DNA of 64,000 nt, from contig OV884059.1 in the NCBI GenBank assembly GCA_930367215.1, positions 31,053,882 through 31,117,881 of the forward strand, given 5' to 3'. The notes under the pieces are model-generated. The model had not been told where the DNA came from. It did no database searches and saw only the letters and a list, made by a program, of their open reading frames with translations. Shown here piece after piece: positions 1-10,739 of the stretch. Made by a program: the position numbers and the translations under genes. How positions within the stretch are numbered: the first letter of the stretch is position 1; every line of letters starts with the position of its first letter. This DNA comes from Pollenia angustigena (Eukaryota > Arthropoda > Insecta > Diptera > Polleniidae).

Positions 1-57
1 TTCTCTTTACCCCTCTCTCCTAAAAGCTCGAGACTTGAAGAGTCAAACTTGACCTGT
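1..57. mobile_element. Right-hand part of a 142-bp palindromic MITE, cut by the window edge
   Basis: The first 57 bases match the right half of the palindromic element found complete at 2351-2492 and 55058-55199: a CT-rich centre, then the ACTTGAAGAGTCAAACTTGA arm. The terminal GTGTGAACCGGCAC is not present here, so the copy is degraded at its right end and cut at its left by the window edge. Confidence 0.6.
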
Positions 58-361
58 ATTTCTGGCGAATGCAAGTTTCAGACGGAACCGACATTTGAGA
101 ATATTTCTCAATGAAATTTTTGAAACTCGGAGAACTAACTTTTTTTATTGGTATATTGGAAAATAACAATGCTTTACAAAGATCCTTTTGAAATGTTGAG
201 GCAGTTGGAGTCACTGGATATTCCGTAATTAGTTTCTGTGAATGGTTCTCTTGCTTAGAAGACGCCAATTTGTGTTTCCCACATCGGCATTTTTTAAACT
301 TTTTTATTTATTTCTATTTTTAACAAACTACTATACTACAGAGTTGCAAAAAGGTAGTAAC

Positions 362-397
362 GAAGGCGAATTCACTTTTATAGAGGAATTCGCCTTG
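362..397. mobile_element. 36-bp micro-MITE with 8-bp target duplication
   Basis: Two inverted arms (GAAGGCGAATTC and GAATTCGCCTTG) are separated by only 12 bases. The exact 8-bp repeat GTAGTAAC flanks them at 354-361 and 398-405. The same terminal sequence bounds longer elements at 7019-7212 and 48602-48772. The 8-bp duplication suggests hAT-type insertion. This is close to the minimum that could be recognised as an element; it is most simply an internal-deletion remnant. Confidence 0.75.
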
Positions 398-788
398 GTA
401 GTAACATACGAACAGCGTTACCGTTGGTGCCACTAAAGTGGCAATTTGCCACTTTTTCGGCTGCTTGGATACTACTTGGCCACTTTTACAAAATGCACCC
501 AAATGTGGTACTTTTTGTGATTCTTGCCACTTTTGTGATACTTTTTACGTTAGGAAAATATACTTTTTTTCTTTCTGTTTTATTATAACTCTTAGTTTTA
601 ATATATGCTAAGAAATTAGCGTCCTTGGTGGGTTCAAGTCTTTCCCAACTGCCAAAAAATCCTTTAGAAAAGAAACTTTTATATGAATTTTTTTTTCTTG
701 TCATGCGTGGTTAGCTGAAAATCGGTTGAAAAAACTTTCTATTAACCTGTTTTATTTATTATGAATAAGGGGGTAAAGATATCTCGCA

Positions 789-1057
789 TATATGGAGGGC
801 TCAGAGCTGAAGCGAACCAAGTCAAAAAAAAAAATTCCAAAATATATTGAGTTTGAGTAAGTAAATTGCCATTAATTACTGGAGCCACTGACTTGGGTTT
901 ATTACCGTTATCTAAGGAACAAAACTGTTTTTGATTTACCACATTACAGAACTGGATTGAGTTAAATTTTTCGGAGATTTTTGCACCAGATTTGAAATAC
1001 ATATACGTGATATATTTTATGACTTGGTTCGGTTCAGCTCTGAGCCCTCCATATATA
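789..1057. mobile_element. MITE with ~37-bp terminal inverted repeats
   Basis: The left end reads TATATGGAGGGCTCAGAGCT and the right end is its inverse complement with one or two mismatches, over about 37 bases including the GAACCAAGTCA inner part. A 125-codon minus-strand open frame covers the whole element, but it simply reads through both inverted repeats and has no protein character. The flank is AT-rich (TATA), so the target duplication cannot be assigned, though TA is plausible. Confidence 0.75.
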
Positions 1058-1161
1058 TTGGTCGTGAAGCAGAAACCGAACTGTACCGAAAACTTTTCTA
1101 AAATTTGTGTAATTGACATTTGAAGTAAAATCTAAGTTTTTACCAAAAATTTTGTTAAGAA

Positions 1162-1651
1162 TTGATAACAAGAATTGATATAAAAAACAAAAAGCTCAAT
1201 ATATTGAAGTACTTAGACCCATTATTTATAGTGTCTAATGAAGATGTAAACTATTTCGAATTAGTTTCAGAGTTTAAAGATATTATAGCTGACCCAGATG
1301 CATTTATACATGAATTTAAACTTCACGAGAGTAAAGTAAATGACACGAATTATGAACACATATTTAAAATTTCGAATGCTGAAGAATTTTGGCGTGAAAT
1401 TGGAACATTTAAAAAATTCAAACTTGTACAAATTTATCCCTCATATTTTTACATTGTCACACAATAGTGCTTCTGCTGAGCGTGTTTTTACTAAGTTAGC
1501 TTTAATCAAAAATAAAGTAACAAATAGGTTAAAAGTAAATACTTGCGAATCCATGCTTTTATCTTTAAATTTGTTAGATACTAGCTTTGAAGATTGGGTT
1601 CAAAGTGAAGACATTTTACGAAAGTATAGAAGTCGTTTTAAGAACAATTAA
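1162..1651 (+). pseudogene. hAT transposase C-terminal fragment (frameshifted)
   Basis: The first frame (1162-1467) ends in a stretch with FWREIG, and the second (from about 1415) continues with HIFTLSHNSASAERVFTKLA and LIKNKVTNRL. This is the signature of the hAT dimerisation region, where the family has SxAxxERxFS followed by KxRNRL. The shift between frames lies at about 1415-1445, so the gene is broken. The N-terminal BED finger and the DDE catalytic part are not seen. The fragment ends at a stop near 1651 after a hydrophilic C-terminus. It is an old transposon relic, not a host gene; the family assignment rests on motif recognition only. Confidence 0.7.
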
Positions 1652-2347
1652 TTGTAAAAAAATTTGTATGAAACTGACCATTAATAAATAACACAGGATG
1701 ACATTGAAAAAGTTTGTTTAACCATTCCAACTGATGCTTATATTTTTTGGAATGCTCCCATCACGTCACATTTATCAGATACACCAATTATTGTAACTTC
1801 GGAAGATGTTTTGTATCAAAATTAATAACAAAATCCAATTTAATAGTTTTGGTCTATAAGCCTGATTACAAAAATTTGAAGTAATAATAGACGAAATTGG
1901 ATAAAAACGAAATATGCTTTAGTAAAGAAATTAAAACACTAGCACTTAAATTCAATAGCATGATTGCATTTATTTGTATTAAAGTGCGGAACTGATTTAA
2001 TATAAAGTATTTGAAAAAGGGATATTTTCGTTTTTTTGTCATAGGATTTCTTGTTATTATCCGATTATAGCTTAGAACACTTCTTTCGCATATTTATAAA
2101 AAAACTTAAATTTGTTTTTGTTTTCAATACAAATATACGAAAGAAATGTTCTTGTCGACAAAACATTAAAGTAAATTTTTTATAAAAATTACTTCTCAAG
2201 AGACCATCTGATTAATGAAACCTCAAAAAATGGTGCCACGTTTTTTGTAGATATCCCCTTTTTTTGGCACTTTTTTAAAATTAACCGACGGTAACACTGT
2301 TTACGAAGTTTAAACAAAAAAATCCAAAAAAAAAAGCAACACCATTG
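1652..2347. other. AT-rich stretch without a recognisable gene
   Basis: No coding frame is supported. There is a weak inverted pair, TTCTTTCGCATAT near 2085 and ATACGAAAGAA near 2138, which may be part of the 3' flank of the hAT relic. Nothing else is seen. Confidence 0.4.
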
Positions 2348-2350
2348 TAA

Positions 2351-2492
2351 GTGCCGGTTCACACACGTCAAGTTTGACTCGTCAAGTCTTGAGCTTTTAG
2401 GAGAGAAGGGAAAAGAGAGTGCCATTTCCTTTCCCCTCTCTCCTAAAAACTCAAGACTTGAAGAGGTAAACTTGACGTGTGTGAACCGGCAC
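2351..2492. mobile_element. 142-bp palindromic Harbinger-like MITE, complete copy
   Basis: The element starts GTGCCGGTTCACAC and ends GTGTGAACCGGCAC, with TAA on both sides (2348-2350 and 2493-2495). The two arms also share TCAAGTTTGACTCGTCAAGT-type sequence and flank a CT-rich/AG-rich centre (AGGAGAGAAGGGAAAAGAG against CTTTCCCCTCTCTCCT), so the whole unit can fold into one hairpin. The 3-bp TAA duplication is the hallmark of PIF/Harbinger insertion. Exact length matches occur at 39765-39906 and 55058-55199. Confidence 0.88.
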
Positions 2493-2596
2493 TAAAAGAA
2501 GCAAAAAAACAACAGGTTTTATAAAAAACAGCTAAAAAAAAGCAAAATAGCAAAAAAAGCATTTTAGCCTTCTCTGGTAATAACTCATAGTTAATA

Positions 2597-2757
2597 CAGG
2601 GTGGCGCAGAATGAGCTAAATGGTTTGAATTCTTTATATCGTTTTTAGTTATTATTTTTTTTAGCATTTTGTGAAGAAGACTTAGGGCAATAATTTTGAA
2701 CCAAAATAATTGAACACGATTAATATTTTTAAAATGACTTGTTTCGGGCGTGTGAAA
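2597..2757 (+). repeat. Second copy of a Tc1/mariner-like 5' end
   Basis: This stretch starts CAGGGTGGCGCAGAATGAGC after TA and matches the start of the element beginning at 2760 for about 80 bases before diverging. It is either a solo end of the same family or a partial tandem duplication of the 5' end. Confidence 0.6.
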
Positions 2758-3184
2758 TACAGGGTGGCACAGAATGAGCTATATTGTTTAAATTCTTTAT
2801 ACATTTTTATTTATTATTTTATTCGGCATTTTGTGTAAGGAATACTTGGGGAATTAAATTTAAATAACTATGAATCGAACAAAAATAATTACACCAGAAA
2901 TTTTGCAAAAAGTTATGGAAATTATGTTAAAAAGAGCATATGGGTCAAAGATAATGGCAAAATAAATAGCGGTTCGAACGTGAAAAAAACAGAAGTAGTC
3001 TTTTTGGCCATGTATAAAAAGGCGTAATTCAGCGAATAGGGAATGGTAAATGGATACCAAAATCGATTTTCGATTTTTCGATCAACTGTTTTTATTACGG
3101 TTTTTGAAATCGATTAATCGAACCTCAAAATCGATTTCAAAATCGTTTAAGATACATTTTCAAGCTCATACCTTATATCACAAA

Positions 3185-3205
3185 GGGGGGGGGGGGGGGG
3201 GGGGG
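3185..3205 (+). repeat. Uninterrupted run of 21 G
   Basis: A homopolymer of 21 G in a surrounding of about 70% AT. The length in any one assembly is unreliable. Confidence 0.9.
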
Positions 3206-3371
3206 AACTACTAGATAAATTGAACTGAGATTTTTACAGTGTGCAGTGTGTATATGACTACTTTTTCTAATTTTCCTGTAAAAAGTGAAAATGTGTTAAT
3301 TTTGGAATCGCTTTTAGAGGAACAAGTACATGTACATTTTACATATTAAAATTGTGTTCTTCTGTAGACAA

Positions 3372-3456
3372 TCAGGCCTGTCACATAAATAAATTCCGAT
3401 GGAAAGTGGAAGTGATTTGGTATCTTGCTTCACATTTAATTCTGTGACAAGCCTGA
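3372..3456. mobile_element. 85-bp inverted-repeat unit inside the hAT element
   Basis: The ends TCAGGCCTGTCACA and TGTGACAAGCCTGA are inverse complements with one mismatch. No clear target duplication, so it may be an internal structure of the hAT-type element instead of a separate insertion. Confidence 0.5.
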
Positions 3457-4673
3457 ATGTATGGATAGTTTTTCAAAGGATTATGACAGTAGTTCCTGAT
3501 CGGTAGCGACTGTTTCTTTGTTTTAAGTTAGTTTAAAAAAACACGTTTGCATGTCATTGATGTATTTGTTAGGATAAATTAGATACTTTTTGTTTTTTCA
3601 CTCTGCTTATAACTAGATTTAAATATCGCTCACAGAGCCCTTATATTAAACTTGGAAGTATATCAAGGATACTAATAGTTAAATACGTTAAATTACAACT
3701 TTAAACTGGGAAAACTGCATAAGCATACCTACAGACGTATGTACGCACAAAAAAAGTTCTATTGTGCATGCCCATAATTTATCGATTTAATTAAGATTAA
3801 AATTAAAAATTGCCAAAATTTTGATAAAAATAAAAAAATTCGATTTTAAAAGCCCAATAATCGATTACAGTATAAAATCGTATACGTAAATTCGATTGCA
3901 AAAAATCGATTTTATTTACCACAAAATCGATTTTCGATTGGAATCGAAATCGATTTACCAATCCCTATCAGCGAAACCTTGCAGAATTTTTTAGTCAAAC
4001 TACTTTCAGAATTTTACGTAGCAAAGTAACATTAAAATGTCTTGGTTTGATTCCAAAATCTTCTGTAATTTCTTTTTTTTAAGTCAAAATCTGGGTCGAT
4101 ACGTGACATTTCGAACGTGAAATTGTTTCTGTAATAATTTAACTGAATAATGATCAAATTAAAATAAAAATTTACCGTTAATCCGAATAACATATTTCTC
4201 TTTGAACTCTTCCTTAGATTACAGACCATGTAAGAAATTTTTTTTGAAATAATTTTTATTAAATATCACCTCTTTTAAGAAAGATAAATATTAAAGAAAA
4301 CATACAATAAAACATTCTCACATATAAGAAATTACGTTTGCACAACTTTGCAGTCTGATTGTTCATCTAAGTGAACAAATTTATGAGTAAATTTATAAAA
4401 GTAGTAAAATCTAAATATTTCTCTATAAGAATTTCGTAAAATAATCAGCTCTTAATAACTTTTAAATTTTCGGTCACGGTGGACCTTTTGACGGAAATGC
4501 CCATATATGTTCGAAGCATAAAATAGACGTCACCTACAGTATATAATTTTTCGAAGCTAATTGCAAAAAATTCCCCAATAATATACTGTATTTAAAAAAA
4601 ATTTATAATAATCGCATAAATAAAAAAGTTATAAGCCATTTAAGCCTTATAGCTCATTCTGCTTCACCCTGTA

Positions 4674-5346
4674 TAACTTGACTTGATGATTGGCCGTAAA
4701 TCAGATTGTTAAAAAGTGTGGAACATAAATAAAACTCATTATTCTTTTAAAGAGTGAACTTGGTTGTTATCTTTTTATCTTTTAAATGAACTAATTTGCT
4801 CTTTTGGTACATTCAGATATTTTTTTTTTTTTTTTCATTATTTATTTATTGAATCTTCAGATATTAAATATGAACTAACAATAATTAATCAAATTAATAA
4901 ATCAATAAATTCAGATATTTCTTTCGTTTTTATAATGAGCAAACAGAATGTGTTTCTTGGCTTTAAGCCATTAGATATCTATTGAATTCTTTGTTACTAA
5001 AATTTATAAGGACTTTGTTTATCCTGAAATGCCTTCTTTATTTATTTTATTTATTTATTTTTTTTCCGATTTTGTGTATTGGTTTTTTGTTTCGAATTAT
5101 TTCGAAACCAGATGTTTATCCCCTTGACCTTGTAAAATGGATAGCAACGCAAACGCGGTTCTGGAATGTACTATTTTGACTCTGGCACACACATCTAAAT
5201 CTAATTTATTGCGTGCACATAATTAACATTTTGTTTAAATGTGGCATTTTTTATATTATTTCCCATTTTTATGGGTATTTTTTTATTGTGTATTTCCTTA
5301 ACATCTTAATGAAACTATAAAAACACACAAAAATAATCACACAAAG
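4674..5346. other. AT-rich stretch, nothing recognised
   Basis: Two open frames of 65-73 codons (4764-4985, 4982-5179) are Phe/Leu/Ile-rich readings of poly-T sequence and have no protein-like character. Confidence 0.4.
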
Positions 5347-5545
5347 CTTGTTAATTCTTTTGTTTTCCAGCAGCTAGTTCCATTCGGAACACCCGCCAGC
5401 CCGTCAGTCAAACTGCCGAAAAACGCAAAAACCAGAGAGAAAAAAAGTCAAGACAAATTGTCGTAATTAATTTAAGTTTTTAAGTTGATTATTTATATTT
5501 TTTTTTGCTTGTTTTAATTTTATTTGAGGTTCTCATGTGTAAGTG
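5347..5545 (+). other. GC-richer non-repetitive island; possible non-coding exon
   Basis: A good 3' splice-site-like tract (TTTTGTTTTCCAG, ending near 5371) precedes a less AT-rich stretch that contains an initiator-like CCGTCAGTCAAAC near 5400. A 5' splice-site-like GTGTAAGTG follows near 5537. Two reading frames stay open for 31-35 codons after the putative acceptor, but neither looks like a known protein. It could be a 5'-UTR exon, a terminal exon or chance. Confidence 0.2.
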
Positions 5546-6040
5546 TATGTATGTGACTTAGAAACTTTACTAATTTTATACTAAAACTGAAAAAAATAAA
5601 ATAAAAATATAATAATAAAAACAAAAAAGAAAACTGCCGAAAGTAGTCAAGGTCATTTCAAATGACACTCATTAAAAATGATCATCATCATCATCGCCAT
5701 TCATTATTAAAAGTGGGGGAATATAAAATTTTTTGTTATTTATTTAGTTTTCAAACATTTGAAAAGTGTTTCCTCTGTCGTAAACAATGAAATTATTAAG
5801 GGTATGCACTTTAAAGTACATATGTAATAGAATTGAAATAATCAAATGTTTTCATATGAAAATTTTTATATTAAAATCTTCATATCGCTCCTTTATGGCA
5901 ACATAGTCATATCTCAGAAAATCAAAAAATTTGAAATTACTAAAGCAAAACTACTCCTTCATAACTTCTCTATATTTAAAACAAAAAGTAAATTATCTCA
6001 AACAGAACTGCAGTTATACCAAAATATATATAACTAGCCG
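5546..6040. other. AT-rich stretch with a TCATCATCATCATCGCC microsatellite
   Basis: A short (ATC)n tract lies near 5681-5697. The 63-codon frame at 5846-6037 is not convincing as a gene. Confidence 0.4.
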
Positions 6041-6044
6041 GTTG

Positions 6045-6897
6045 GTCCCGGCGCTGCTCGAGATTTAAAAAAATTTATATATCACGACAACAGCGCCACC
6101 TATCGGGAGTTTTTTTATAAACCATCAGTGAAAGTACCCCTTTCCAACGCATGTACTCGTTTGAAAATCGGTTGAGTGGCTCTCGAGTTATAAAATCACG
6201 AACATAGGACAACTTATTTGTATACCCACACCACCACAATACTGGAGAGGGTGTTATGCATTTGTGCTGATGTGTGTAACGCCTAGACCCACTTTCAAGT
6301 ATACCGATCGACTCATTTGAGTCGAACTAACAATGTCCGTCAGGCTGGCAGGCTGGACGGCTGTCCATGTAACCAAGTGCGCAAAGTACAGGTCTCAATT
6401 TTGGAGATAATTTGATAAAATTTGGGACACAGGTTCTGATTGGCACAAGGACCAAGCCTCTTGAAAATCGTAGGACCACGAGGAAAGATAGGGGGAAATT
6501 TCTTCCTCTTAGAAACTATCAAACCGATTTTAATGAAATTTAAAACATAGATAGAACCATAACTTTATGGACACAAAAGGGATGCATTTTTTAAAAAATA
6601 GGACCACGAGGGTAGATAGGGGCAATTTCTGCCTCTCAAACCGATTTAAATGAAATTTAAAACATAGATAGATCCATTCCTATATGGACACATAAGCTAT
6701 AGTTTTTTAAAAATAGGAACCCAAGGTGAGGTAAGGGGCAATTTCTGCCGCTCACAAACTTTCAAACCGATTTTAATGACGTTTATAAACATAGATAAAT
6801 CCATATTTATATGGACATATAAGCATGATGTGTTTTTTAATACTGTGGTGTAGGGTATCATATGGTCGGGCTTGACCGACTATACTTTCTTACCTGT
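6045..6897 (+). repeat. TATACCC-type dispersed repeat (mini-me/DINE-like)
   Basis: From about 6218 the sequence reads TATACCCACACCACCACAAT, then GAGAGGGTGTTATGCATTTG, then a GTCCG-rich patch, and it ends with GTGTAGGGTATC followed by GGGCTTGACCGACTATACTT. Three ~100-bp imperfect internal repeats (AGGACCACGAGG, GGCAATTTCTGCC, AAACATAGATAGA) fill the middle. This layout is typical of short dispersed repeats abundant in flies. The part from 6045 (CCGGTTGGTCCCGGCGCTGC) may be a different repeat. No coding potential. Confidence 0.55.
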
Positions 6898-7018
6898 TAT
6901 ATATGTATATAGATTGAATCTGTATAGAAATGTACATTTTGAAAACTTTAATCGCATTTTGCCAAGTTTGATTTTTTTGAGATATGACCGTGTTGCAATA
7001 AAGAAGCGATATGCATAG
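6898..7018. other. Short AT-rich linker
   Basis: Nothing recognised between the two neighbouring repeats. Confidence 0.4.
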
Positions 7019-7212
7019 CCAAGGCGAATTCACTAGAAGATAAGGTCAAGTCAACAGTTGCAGTTTTTTCGGTGGTCGACTTGTTAAAGTTTGTTTACAA
7101 ACTAGTTTTTTATGTTAACAAACTTTTTTTTTACTAGCAATATTATTGACAATCCTACCACAAAAGAAGTGTTGTTGTAGAGTTAACCTTACATTCTAGT
7201 GAATTCGCCTTG
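7019..7212. mobile_element. hAT-like MITE with AAGGCGAATTC ends
   Basis: The ends CAAGGCGAATTCACTAGAA and TTCTAGTGAATTCGCCTTG are a perfect 19-bp inverted pair. ATGCATAG (7011-7018) and ATGCATAA (7213-7220) flank it as an 8-bp duplication with one mismatch. It belongs to the same family as 362-397 and 48602-48772. Confidence 0.82.
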
Positions 7213-7730
7213 ATGCATAACTTAACAATATTTTCTTAGAAATGAATACCCTTATTAAACATAAACTAAATCATAATATAATCATAAACATATACGAGTA
7301 AATAGATATTTATATATCATTAGAATAATCTTTTTTTATATTTTAATGTGACTACAATTAAATCCATGATTATTAAGTTTAAACAAGTGTAAATAATAAA
7401 CAAATGATTTAATTGTACAAGTATGTTTAAGAGCTCATTTGTATAGACTTGATTTGAAATCATTCTTTGGCTATAATTTTAAATAATTTTACTACAATGC
7501 AATTCTATTTAGTTTAAGTGGAAATTGTAAACTTAACCATGCTTTAAACTACATATTTGTCAAAAAAAACAAGGCTGCTATAATCTGATAAGAGTGTTGC
7601 CAGAAGCCGTAAAAGTCTTTACGTGAAGGTTTTTCTTCTCTAAAATAGTAGAGTACGAAAATTTTGACATATTATTGAGTTATTTGATATAAACAATAAA
7701 CCAAATTGTAAATCTTATCTTATATTTTAA
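7213..7730. other. AT-rich stretch, nothing recognised
   Basis: No coding frame, inverted repeat or other structure is supported here. Confidence 0.4.
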
Positions 7731-8022
7731 CAACAATCACCCTTAAACAAACTTCCTAAACACATTATCTCTTATACCCAATCGCAACCTGCAGCATTAA
7801 ATTCACCAATTGACAAAGAACTTTCTCGTCATTTACACAGTAGTTTGTATAGGCAAGTAGCTCAAATGTTTGGGCTTGTATCAGAGAACGGTTTCAATGC
7901 TCTATTTCATGATTTGGAATACACAGCCATGTCACAGACTACGAAAAGGAATTCATTCCATATTTTGGTGCTTCAGAAAATGACGAAACAATTTTTCGGA
8001 GTGAAACCATTTTTGTTTTAAT
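7731..8022 (+). other. Unrecognised open frame with protein-like composition
   Basis: From about 7731 to the TAA at 8020-8022 one plus-strand frame stays open for about 97 codons with no methionine near its start. Its composition is ordinary (for example IDKELSRHLHSSLYRQ, then VAQMFGLVSENGFNALFHDL) and unlike the Phe/Lys/Asn readings typical of this AT-rich DNA. A possible splice acceptor (AACCTGCAG) lies at about 7786-7794. I do not recognise the protein. It may be an exon of an unplaced gene, a processed fragment or transposon-derived. Confidence 0.3.
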
Positions 8023-8050
8023 GAACGGAATGGGAGCTTTCTGTATCTGA

Positions 8051-9358
8051 AAGGCCAATGTACGCGGCATGAGGATGCGGGCGGCGATCAGCAGTTTAGT
8101 TTTTCGCTTGAAATTTTTTTGTAAGGCAAATGAAAGCGGCACAATTTAAAGCGGCAAATGTTGAATAAGCTGTTAAAAAATTTTCAATCTATAAAAAAAC
8201 GATTTATTTGAACATAATAAGAATTTACTTATCAAATTGGATTTTTTCCACTTCATTTGTAATGGTGTGATTAGGTGTGTGTATGGCAACGTCTACTTCA
8301 CGCGGCTTAAAACGAAAGTTGAAAAAATTCAACTTTGCCGCGAGGCATCTTTTCCAAGTAATACCAAGTCTTAATTTTTGTAATGTCTTTTTATACCCTC
8401 CACCACAATTAGTTGTGAAGAGGGTATATTAAGTTTGTCATTCCATAAAGTATATATATTATGGGTCCTTGAGTAATTCTAAGTCGATTTAGCCATGTCC
8501 GTCTGTCTGTCCGTCTGTTGAAAACACGCTCATTTTCGAACAACTCGAACTAAATGAACAAACTTGGTGCCAAATTGCTTGTAGTTATCCTAAGCAGTCT
8601 GGGATTGAAATCCAGCAAAATCGGTTCAGTAGGACCAGAGATATGAATCAAAATGTTAACCACCACCTAAAAAAATGATGGGACAAGGCACGGAATGAGA
8701 TAAGATTTTGCAAAAATTTGTTTTATTTGACTGGAAATCATGCTGTTAAATTTCGTGAAGATCCGTTCATAATTTACCCTAAGCCCCATATAAACAATAC
8801 TCCCGGAAAACAGTTTAGTACGCCTAAAACCGTAAAAAATAACGCTAACGTAACAAAATTTGGTAAGTCACAGTTTTATAGGACTAGAAATAACACTGTG
8901 AAATTTCGTGGCTATCGGTCTATAATTTACCTTAGGCCCCATATAAACCCTACTCCCAGAAAACAGTTTAGTACACCTAAAACCATAATTACTAATGCTA
9001 GCATAACAGAAATTGGTACGTCGCAGTTTTAAAGGACTAGAAATGACGCTGTGAAATTTCGTGATGATCGGTCCATAATTTACCCTAGGCCCCATATAAA
9101 CCCTACTACCGGAAAACAGTTTATTCCCCTAAAACCATAGTTAATAACAAATCGTCACAGTTTAAGATAATAATAACATCATACAGATATTACTCCATAA
9201 ACATTTGAACTGTCGGTGGAGGGTATCAAAGATTCGGCACAGCCGAATATAGCACTCTAACTTGTTTTTTTGTATGAATATTTTTGTCAACAATGCTAAC
9301 ATTTTTACAATGGCAATGCTATTATGGCCCGCAGCCGCATGCCGCGTACATTGACCTT
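8051..9358. mobile_element. Inverted-repeat element carrying a nested TATACCC repeat
   Basis: AAGGCCAATGTACGCGGCAT at 8051 and its inverse complement at about 9327-9358 (GCCGCGTACATTGACCTT) match over about 30 bases with three mismatches, continuing into GCGGGC on both sides. The 8391-9268 repeat is nested inside. The target duplication is not clear. The 72-codon frame at 9284-9502 reads through the right end and is not a gene. Confidence 0.5.
8391..9268 (+). repeat. Mini-me-like repeat (TATACCC ... GAGGGTAT)
   Basis: It begins TATACCCTCCACCACAATTA and contains, in order, a (TA)n tract, a short core and the GTCYGTCY tract (CATGTCCGTCTGTCTGTCCG at about 8494). This (TA)n-core-(GTCY)n order is that described for mini-me elements in Diptera. 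Three ~150-bp internal repeats follow (CATATAAAC.CTAC.CC.GGAAAACAG, then CCTAAAACC). It ends GTGGAGGGTATCAAAGATTC and GGCACAGCCGAATATAGCAC. Confidence 0.65.
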
Positions 9359-9502
9359 CCACTATTATGTAGACAATATACACAAATCAATTCAGTAAAG
9401 CAAGGAATGACTCTATTTAGAAAACGGAGTGCATCGACAACCCAGCAAGAGTGCTATCCCTCACGATATACCGTTCAAATACCGTTCTTTAGTTGTAAAT
9501 AA

Positions 9503-10049
9503 ATCAACATTGTGCTACACCCACTTGTCCAATCACGCCCAAATTTTGTCGGATCTTGTTTATTGATAACCAAGATGCTTGTAGATAATTTGGAAGCTTT
9601 GGCTGTTGCCGTTCTCCAGATATACAGAAATCTTTAATGTCTTTGTATGGGAAGTACCACGCTCATTTGTAGTTTATTGCTCATATATCAGCTATTTAAA
9701 AATTGATCGGGCTTCATTTTAATACCAAGCAAGCAATGGCTTATATGTGACATAAATATATAACTGCCAAGTCCACATCATATCTGTGTTCTTCGTAAAC
9801 TCCATTTCAACGGACAGACGGACATCGTTAAATCAACTTCGCTTCTCATAAGAACCCAGCATATACATACTTTATAGGAAAATCAATATTATAGAAATTA
9901 CAAACATAATGACAAACTTATAAATACCCTTTCATATAATGATGATAAACTAACACTCCCAAAACCAGCGAATAATTTACGAATAGTCTTAATGCTGATT
10001 GAATATAAATGCCTGTAAATAATTTATATTGAACAAACAGTTAACGATA
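9503..10049 (-). repeat. AT-rich flank with a truncated mini-me-like copy in reverse
   Basis: At about 9805-9930 the sequence CGGACAGACGGACATCG and then ACTTTATAGG and TATAAATACC is an inverted, eroded copy of the 8391 repeat's first 130 bases. The rest (9503-9800 and 9931-10049) holds nothing recognised. Confidence 0.45.
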
Positions 10050-10052
10050 TTA

Positions 10053-10666
10053 AGGTGCATGTAGACGACATGTTTTTTACATCTGACTTGTCAACTTTTC
10101 AAGTCACATGTAATTGTGCATGTCTGTCAAAATGGCTGTTTTACAGAAGGTTTATAATATTCGGTCACAAACGTACATGTAATTTGCATCTGACATTGTC
10201 TGTATTTTTCGCATAGTTGTTGCAAAAACCAAAATAAAAATGCCGCCACGAAAATTTTTATTTACGCCGTAAAATAATTTAGCCATCTTAAAATATTTTT
10301 CTTTTAATTCAAAGATACCAATTTAAGATATTATAATGAAACGGTTTTTATATATATATTTACATAAATTCTATTCAATAGTGGGATTGATTCTACATAT
10401 CTCGGTATTGTAAAATATTAACTTCAGCCGGCTAATGATTCCGTCAATAGTGGACGCCGCTGCCGGTTTCCTCTCGGCATAGATTTCTGATGTCAGATGG
10501 TTTGTCAGAAGAAAATAGAGCAAGCTCTAATTGAAATTTTGTCAGATGACTTTGCATCTGACTTTTACAAAAGCAAAGTTTAAAAGGTAACACACGACAT
10601 GTATGTATTTTGCAGTGGGAAATTTGACATGTCAGATGACAAAAAACATGTCGTGTACGGTCGCCT
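10053..10666. mobile_element. 614-bp Harbinger-like MITE (TTA flanks)
   Basis: The left end AGGTGCATGTAGACGACATG and the right end (inverse complement AGGCGACCGTACACGACATG) continue as an inverted pair through TTTTTTNCATCTGAC. TTA lies on both sides (10050-10052, 10667-10669). The motif GTCAGATG and its complement recur inside. No coding frame. Confidence 0.82.
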
Positions 10667-10739
10667 TTACTAGTTTCGGCGTTTGTTCGGAAAAAAATCT
10701 TAAGCGCAATTATGGATATGGTTAATTTTCTTACAACAA

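Larger units (their letters stand above)
3037..3967. mobile_element. Nested hAT-type non-autonomous element rich in AATCGATTTT motifs
   Basis: The left end is TAGGGAATGGTAAAT and the right end is ATTTACCAATCCCTA. An exact 8-bp duplication TCAGCGAA flanks it (3029-3036 and 3968-3975), which is diagnostic of hAT insertion. Both subterminal regions carry many copies of AAAATCGATTT in both orientations, probably transposase-binding repeats. No transposase frame is visible inside. It contains the G21 run at 3185-3205 and a small inverted-repeat unit at 3372-3456. Confidence 0.85.
2760..4671 (+). mobile_element. Degenerate Tc1/mariner-like element split by a hAT insertion
   Basis: Terminal inverted repeats: CAGGGTGGCACAGAATGAGC at the left and its complement GCTCATTCTGCTTCACCCTG at the right, both next to TA. 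A short open frame from about 2871 (MNRTKIITPEILQKVMEIML) resembles the start of a Tc1-like transposase, with a stop soon after. Sequence after the nested element (about 3976-4230) again looks like eroded helix-turn-helix coding sequence but is full of stops. The element is interrupted at 3037-3967. Confidence 0.65.

Noticed and set aside
742..1119. 125-codon minus-strand frame
   Set aside because: It covers the MITE at 789-1057 including both inverted ends, and has no protein-like domain.
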